The notes under the pieces are model-generated. The model saw only the letters and a list, made by a program, of their open reading frames with translations. It ran no database searches and was not told where the DNA came from. This document shows, one piece after another, positions 59,971 to 64,000 of a stretch of 64,000 nucleotides of DNA. Position 1 is the first letter of the stretch. Each line of letters opens with the position of its first letter. Both the position numbers and the translations under genes were made by a program. This stretch comes from Tenggerimyces flavus (GTDB lineage Bacteria; Actinomycetota; Actinomycetes; Propionibacteriales; Actinopolymorphaceae), in the NCBI RefSeq assembly GCF_016907715.1, contig NZ_JAFBCM010000001.1:6696001-6760000 (forward strand), written 5' to 3'.

Positions 59971-60641
59971 CGTGTCGTCTCCACGCCCAAGCAATCGCGG
60001 AGCCGGACCAGGCCGTCCCGCATCCGCGTCTTCACCGTCGCCAAGTTGGCCTGCAGGAGGTTCGCGACCTCGTGGTACGTGTAGCCCCCGTAGTACGCGA
60101 GCGTGACCGCTTCTCGTTGCAGGTCTGTCAACGAGCCAAGGCAACCGCGGACCTGCTGGTGCTCGAGGTTCGCCACCGCTTCCTCGACGACAGAGTCGTA
60201 CTCGGCCGCGCCGGCGCTGGCGGCGGCGCGCCGTTCGCGGTCGGTCATGGCTTGTTCGGACCGGATCCGGTCCACCGCGCGGCGATGCGCCATCGTCATC
60301 GCCCACGCCAGCGCTGTGCCCTTGCTCGCGTCGAACCTCGTGGCCGTACGCCAGAGCTCGACGAACACGTCCTGGGTGATCTCTTCGGCCAGGGCGTGGT
60401 TGCGGACCAGCCTGACGATCATGCTGAAGACCGGCGGCGCGAGGCGGTCGTACAACAGCGCGAACATGGCTTCGTCGCCACGAGCGGCCCTGGACAACAG
60501 CTCCTCGGGCGTGGGATCCGCGTCCCGCATGCCCACAAGTCGCCTCAGTGTCGCGATCGTCGCCATGTCCGGATTGTCCACGACCCCCGCGTGCGTGCGA
60601 TCACCGGCCACCGCGGCGAGCCTCGGCCCCTGACCCATCAT
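59967..60641 (-). CDS. sigK: ECF sigma factor SigK
   Basis: About 224 residues from ATG 60641 (GAGGGG upstream); TTG 60647 and internal ATGs are alternatives. Region 2: DEAMFALLYDRLAPPVFSMI and AEEITQDVFVELWRTA. Region 4: LTDLQREAVTLAYYGGYTYHE and LQANLATVKTRMRDGL. The coupled rskA gene and nearby MPT83-like and DipZ genes make the SigK assignment firm. It has its own SigK-type promoter at 60692-60719, so it is autoregulated. The long N-terminal segment before region 2 is not typical. Confidence 0.93.
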   Translation of the reverse strand: MMGQGPRLAAVAGDRTHAGVVDNPDMATIATLRRLVGMRDADPTPEELLSRAARGDEAMFALLYDRLAPPVFSMIVRLVRNHALAEEITQDVFVELWRTATRFDASKGTALAWAMTMAHRRAVDRIRSEQAMTDRERRAAASAGAAEYDSVVEEAVANLEHQQVRGCLGSLTDLQREAVTLAYYGGYTYHEVANLLQANLATVKTRMRDGLVRLRDCLGVETTR

Positions 60642-60691
60642 CTGCAATCCCCTCGTACTTCAGGCGGCCTGTGCCGGCTGGCCGTGTTGAT

Positions 60692-60719
60692 CGTTCGGAG
60701 CTGGTGCCGCCCCGGATGG
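60692..60719 (-). promoter_or_regulatory. SigK-type promoter of sigK, CCATCC-N16-CGAACG
   Basis: Minus strand: CCATCC at 60719-60714, 16 bp, CGAACG at 60697-60692, about 50 bp upstream of the sigK start. It lies in the gap between trxA and sigK and indicates autoregulation. Confidence 0.75.
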
Positions 60720-60751
60720 GTCGTACGGGCCGAGCGGAAGGTCAAGCGTTG

Positions 60752-61090
60752 CTAAAGCCGCAGCCCGGTGTGGTCGGCGATGTCACGAAGCAGCGCCGCC
60801 CTGGGCTTGGCGCCGACGATCGATTTCGCCAGCCCACCATCGCGGTAGAGGTGGATCGTGGGGATGCTGATCACGTTGTAGCTGGCCGGTGTGGCTGGGT
60901 TCTCGTCGATGTTCAGCTTGAGGAACGTGATCTGGTCGCCGTGTTCGGCCGCCAGCTCTTCCAGGATCGGGGTCACCTGCTTGCAGGGACCGCACCATTC
61001 GGCCCAGAAGTCCACCACCACAGGCTTTTCGCTCTCCAACACGGCGGCGTCATACTCGGCGTCGGTCACACTGACCAAGCTGGTGCCCAT
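60752..61090 (-). CDS. trxA: thioredoxin
   Basis: 112 residues. A complete thioredoxin fold with active site FWAEWCGPCKQVTP, the cis-proline region ISIPTIHLYRDG, and TFLKLNIDENPATPASYNV. There is no signal peptide, so it is cytoplasmic. It starts 63 bp downstream of the DipZ gene on the same strand and is probably co-transcribed. It could supply electrons to the membrane CcdA module of DipZ. Confidence 0.95.
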   Translation of the reverse strand: MGTSLVSVTDAEYDAAVLESEKPVVVDFWAEWCGPCKQVTPILEELAAEHGDQITFLKLNIDENPATPASYNVISIPTIHLYRDGGLAKSIVGAKPRAALLRDIADHTGLRL

Positions 61091-61153
61091 GAGAATCTCC
61101 TTTGGATACAGGTCGAATGCGACGAGCCCGTCGAGTGCTGCCGGCAGCCGTGC

Positions 61154-62962
61154 TCAGCCGAAGCTGAAGGTGTAGGCGGAGATGCCTGGGCTGTAGGTGA
61201 GGGTCATGGTGTTGCGGCCGGCGTTGGGTTGGTCGAGGAGTTGGTAGGCGTTGGGGGTGCCTGTGACGTTGATGGTTTTGTCGGGTTGGCCGGGGATGTT
61301 GATGGTGACGGTGCCTTGGCCGGACAGGACGTGGTAGACCTTCGCGGCGTTGAAGTTGAGCCGTACTTGGGCGTTGGTGGTGGCGGTGACGTGTTGGGAG
61401 TCGACGGCCCAGGTGCCGCCGAGGCTGAAGGTGTCGTTGGGCTGGTTGGGGTTGAGCCCGAACATCCGTCCGTCGTCGGGGGTGAGTGTCCCGGTGCCTT
61501 GGTAGTTGGTGGCGCGGGCGTAGGACAGGAACGTTTCGGGGGTGGTGCCCTTGGCGCCGGGGTTGTCGGCTTCGACGGTCCCGTCGACCGGGTCGGGGAG
61601 CTTGAGGTCGGGGTTGGCGTCTTTCAGGAGTTGGCGGAACTGGTTTTCGACTTGTCCGTAGTCGCCTTCGCCGAACTTGATCGCCCGGACGGTGCCGTCG
61701 GCGTCGATGAGGTATTTGGCGGGCCAGTACCGGTTGCGGTAGTCGGTCCACGTGGACAGGTTGTTGTCCTGCCCGACGGGGTAGCCGATCTTCTCTTTCC
61801 GGATCGCCGCCGCCACGTTCCCGGGGTCTTTTTCGAACGCGAACTCCGGGGAGTGGATCCCGACGATCTGCAATCCCAACGGCCCGTAGGTTTTGTCCCA
61901 CGCCAGCAGGTGGGGGGTGGCGCGTTGACAGTTGATGCAGGAGTAGGCCCAGAAGTCGACCAGCACCACTTTCCCTTTCAACCCGGCCACCGTCGCGGGC
62001 TGGTTGTCGGGGGTGTTGAACCACTGTTGGGTGCCGCGGAACTCCGGCGCCGCCCCACACGCCGCCAACTCCGCCGCCCCCGGCGTGCACTTCGCCAACT
62101 CCGTACCGCCCTCACCGATGGCGGGTGCCAACACGCCTTGGACGGTGTCGGACTCGGCGACCTTCTTCTCCAACCCGCCGGTGTAGTTCGGCAACGCTTT
62201 CTGCAGCAGATCGGTCACCCCGAACCCCAGCGCGATGGCGAGGAGGATCATCACGACCCCGCCGCCGATCCGGAAGCCGCGGGCGTGGTCGCGGTACGCC
62301 TTCACCCTGCGTGCGATGCGGGAGCCGGCGGCGGCGAACACCAGCAACGGCAGCGCCGCACCGACCGCGAAGGAGACGGTCAGGACCACGGTGCGCCAGC
62401 CGATCTGCCCGGTCGCCCCGGCGACCGTGATCGCGGCGAGGACGGGGCCGGCGCAGGGGACGTAGAGGGTGCCCAGGCCGAGGCCGAGGACGAACGCGCC
62501 GTTGGCGTTGCGGGTGACTTTCGGGAGCCGGTAGAACGGCTTCTCGATCAGATGCCCCAACGCCGGAAAGATCAGCCCCAGCCCCACCAGGACCAGGACC
62601 GTCAGCCCGGCCCAGCGTAGGAAGCTGTCCGGCAGTCCCAGGAACGACAAAATCACCGACCCCAACAGGGTGAACACACTGAAACTCACCACGATCCCCG
62701 CGATGATCCGCAACGGCCGCAAATCCCGCTTCGCCTTCTTCGGCGCTGCCTCGACGACCTCATCCACCAACACATCGCCACCGCTCTCGCGGCTGTGCCG
62801 GCCGGCCTTGTCAGCCGTCTTGTCCGGTGCGTTCTCGGGTTTGCCGGCCGTACCGGCAAAGAAGATGATCGGCAACATCGGCAACACACACGGAGAAACC
62901 CCCGTGATCAGCCCGCCCACCAATCCGATCAAGGCCAGCGTGATCATCGAAAGCAACTCCAC
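61154..62962 (-). CDS. dipZ: DipZ: CcdA membrane domain fused to thioredoxin-like and C-terminal domains
   Basis: 602 residues from GTG 62962 (ATG 62947 possible). The CcdA-like membrane part (about 1-270) has its paired cysteines in GVSPCVLPMLPIIFF and VPCAGPVLAAI. Residues about 320-480 form an extracytoplasmic thioredoxin-like domain with Cys-x-x-Cys in YSCINCQRATPH. The C-terminal ~110 residues are a sandwich domain with GTVTINIPGQPDKTINVTG, as in mycobacterial DipZ. It passes electrons from cytoplasmic thioredoxin to exported disulfides. A SigK-type promoter lies just upstream. Confidence 0.93.
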   Translation of the reverse strand: MELLSMITLALIGLVGGLITGVSPCVLPMLPIIFFAGTAGKPENAPDKTADKAGRHSRESGGDVLVDEVVEAAPKKAKRDLRPLRIIAGIVVSFSVFTLLGSVILSFLGLPDSFLRWAGLTVLVLVGLGLIFPALGHLIEKPFYRLPKVTRNANGAFVLGLGLGTLYVPCAGPVLAAITVAGATGQIGWRTVVLTVSFAVGAALPLLVFAAAGSRIARRVKAYRDHARGFRIGGGVVMILLAIALGFGVTDLLQKALPNYTGGLEKKVAESDTVQGVLAPAIGEGGTELAKCTPGAAELAACGAAPEFRGTQQWFNTPDNQPATVAGLKGKVVLVDFWAYSCINCQRATPHLLAWDKTYGPLGLQIVGIHSPEFAFEKDPGNVAAAIRKEKIGYPVGQDNNLSTWTDYRNRYWPAKYLIDADGTVRAIKFGEGDYGQVENQFRQLLKDANPDLKLPDPVDGTVEADNPGAKGTTPETFLSYARATNYQGTGTLTPDDGRMFGLNPNQPNDTFSLGGTWAVDSQHVTATTNAQVRLNFNAAKVYHVLSGQGTVTINIPGQPDKTINVTGTPNAYQLLDQPNAGRNTMTLTYSPGISAYTFSFG

Positions 62963-62977
62963 TCATCGGCGCGACAT
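62963..62977 (-). other. four-codon mini-ORF (MSRR) abutting dipZ
   Basis: ATG 62977 follows GGAGGTG by three bases and is the best ribosome-binding site in the region. The frame stops after four codons, and its TGA is immediately followed by the dipZ GTG. If this ribosome-binding site is transcribed, ribosomes could re-initiate on dipZ. The SigK promoter would, however, start the transcript at about this site. Confidence 0.35.
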
Positions 62978-62987
62978 CGTCACCTCC

Positions 62988-63015
62988 TCTTCGAGACTGC
63001 CGCGATCATGGATGG
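62988..63015 (-). promoter_or_regulatory. SigK-type promoter of dipZ, CCATCC-N16-CGAAGA
   Basis: Minus strand: CCATCC at 63015-63010, 16 bp, CGAAGA at 62993-62988, about 26 bp before the dipZ GTG. The -35 overlaps a partial dyad, ATGGGTGC-CG-GCACTGAC (63012-63029). Confidence 0.7.
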
Positions 63016-63115
63016 GTGCCGGCACTGACGTCCGGTACGGTTGACCGCAACCTTTCTCTCCGACTCTCGTGGTTCCTGCCAAGGTCGCGGACTTGGGTCG
63101 GAGGTGAAGCGAGCC

Positions 63116-63820
63116 GTGGTGACCGCCGCCGCAACAGCGTGCCTGTCCAGGCTCACCGGCGAGGATGGCGGTGCGGGCGGGCTCCAGGCCGTCGAGGCGG
63201 CGGAGGTGGCGCTCGTTCTCGGGATGACCGCGGCTGTGGTGACGTTGTCGAGTGGCACCGGTCCGGTGGTGATCTGGGGTGAGAACCCGATGAGTGCCTC
63301 GCTGGTCGATCTCCAGCTCACGCTGGGCGAGGGACCCGTGATCGACGCGGGCGCCGGCACCTCGATCGTTCTCGAGCCCAGCCTGCGCGACGTACCGCTC
63401 ACGCGCTGGGCGGCCTTCACCACCGAAGCGGAGACCCTCGGGGTCAGGGCCGTCTTCGCCTTTCCCCTGCGTCTCGGCGTGATCAGCATCGGTGCGCTCA
63501 TGCTGCACCGCGACACGGTCGGTCCGATGACCGCAGACCAGCAGGGCGATGGCCTGGTCATCGCCGACGCCATCACGTTGACCCTGATGATCGACGAGCT
63601 GAACCCGTCCAGCCCCACATCCGCCCTCGGCGCGGGCGGGCTCGATCCGGCGGACGTCTCGGCGGTCGTTCATCAGGCCACGGGCATGATCAGCGTTCAG
63701 CTCGACATCAGCGTCGCCGACGCCCTGGTCCGGCTCCGGGCTCATGCCTTCAGCAGTGCTCGACCCATTCGTGCCATCGCGACGGACGTAGTCCAGAGGC
63801 GGTTACGATTCCATGCCTGA
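63116..63820 (+). CDS. GAF-ANTAR domain protein
   Basis: About 234 residues from GTG 63116 (GGAGGTG nine bases upstream); the frame is open to 63041. The GAF-like part (LQLTLGEGPVIDAGAGTSIVL, AVFAFPLRLGVISIGALML) is followed by an ANTAR domain (VVHQATGMISVQLDISVADAL, LRAHAFSSARPIRAIATDVV). It probably acts as an RNA-binding antiterminator. It is divergent from dipZ, and another GAF-ANTAR gene follows after 42 bp. The two tandem copies may act on one target set. Confidence 0.82.
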   Translation: MVTAAATACLSRLTGEDGGAGGLQAVEAAEVALVLGMTAAVVTLSSGTGPVVIWGENPMSASLVDLQLTLGEGPVIDAGAGTSIVLEPSLRDVPLTRWAAFTTEAETLGVRAVFAFPLRLGVISIGALMLHRDTVGPMTADQQGDGLVIADAITLTLMIDELNPSSPTSALGAGGLDPADVSAVVHQATGMISVQLDISVADALVRLRAHAFSSARPIRAIATDVVQRRLRFHA

Positions 63821-63862
63821 CAACCACCAGAACCGACGTCGATCTCATCCGTGGAGCCGACC

Positions 63863-64000
63863 ATGACGAGCATGACTCGCGAGCAGCAGCTCATCAGCGC
63901 GTTCGTCGAGCTCGCGGACACCCTGATCGACGACTTCGACGTGATCGACTTCCTCTACGGCCTCACGCAGAGAACGGTGCAGCTCCTGGGCGTCACGGCC
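63863..64000 (+). CDS. GAF-ANTAR-type protein, N-terminal part
   Basis: ATG 63863 (GTGGAG six bases upstream), open to the window end. The 46 visible residues begin MTSMTREQQLISAFVELADT and continue LIDDFDVIDFLYGLTQRTVQ. This matches the N-terminal helix of actinobacterial GAF-ANTAR proteins that precedes the GAF domain. The rest is outside the window. Confidence 0.7.
   Translation, partial: MTSMTREQQLISAFVELADTLIDDFDVIDFLYGLTQRTVQLLGVTA

Overview
This is high-GC DNA with dense, often overlapping genes and many GTG/TTG starts. The gene families point to an actinomycete with a large, soil-type genome: two AfsR-type SARP regulators, three GAF-ANTAR proteins, a SigK/RskA pair with MPT83- and DipZ-like partners, a class F sortase, a type VII-like small-protein cassette and twin-arginine signals. 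I cannot assign a genus from sequence alone. No rRNA, tRNA or CRISPR was seen. The only trace of a transposase system is a broken IS21-type istB fragment near 27.7 kb.

Layout. 0-11 kb: RpiR regulator (cut by the window edge), CBS protein, ArsB/NhaD permease, NarL-type two-component pair, hydrolase, cation/proton antiporter with its regulatory subunit, band-7 protein, methyltransferase, small membrane protein, MurJ-like flippase and CofE-like ligase. 11-17.5 kb: TolB-like secreted propeller, DUF4287 protein, an EACC1-caspase-multi-TM protein, IclR, and a methyltransferase followed by a nine-codon gene. 17.6-28 kb: GH4 glycosidase, a cyclase-ATPase-TPR regulator, SARP regulator 1, MerR, the istB remnant and a secreted peptidoglycan-binding-like protein. 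28-33 kb: small membrane proteins, C39-like secreted peptidases (one intact, one broken) and a four-gene WXG100/YbaB cassette. 33-41 kb: a minus-strand carbohydrate locus (TIM-barrel isomerase, Gfo/Idh oxidoreductase, GH116-like enzyme, IlvD/Edd dehydratase, GH88 hydrolase). 41.5-52 kb: a second C39 peptidase with a lipoprotein, SARP regulator 2, MerR-phosphatase fusion, HIT-like protein, APC permease, acetyltransferase, FMN reductase and AraC. 52-64 kb: Asp23, CsbD, ANTAR proteins and a SigK region with sortase, ferritin-like protein, MntH, fasciclin lipoprotein, RskA, SigK, thioredoxin and DipZ.

Regulatory sequence is the most informative part. Five copies of CCATCC-N16-CGAA lie in front of sigK, the fasciclin gene, dipZ, the ferritin-like gene and the CHRD-like/sortase pair. 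This matches the known mycobacterial SigK promoter and defines a local regulon. The two C39 peptidase genes share the same pair of 11-bp direct repeats (TTGGGCG) and the same AATACT box, and one copy is divergent from a SARP gene, so that SARP probably drives both. Three other palindromes each occur two or more times in promoter-like positions.

Six copies of a roughly 100-250 bp intergenic element carry a 30-36 bp palindrome centred on ATGATCATGT/ACATGATCAT. Copies differ by paired, symmetry-preserving changes, and five of the six abut a TAG stop codon. No system in the window is certainly new. The best candidates are the extended SigK regulon, this palindromic element, the EACC1-caspase-membrane protein and the methyltransferase/nonapeptide pair.
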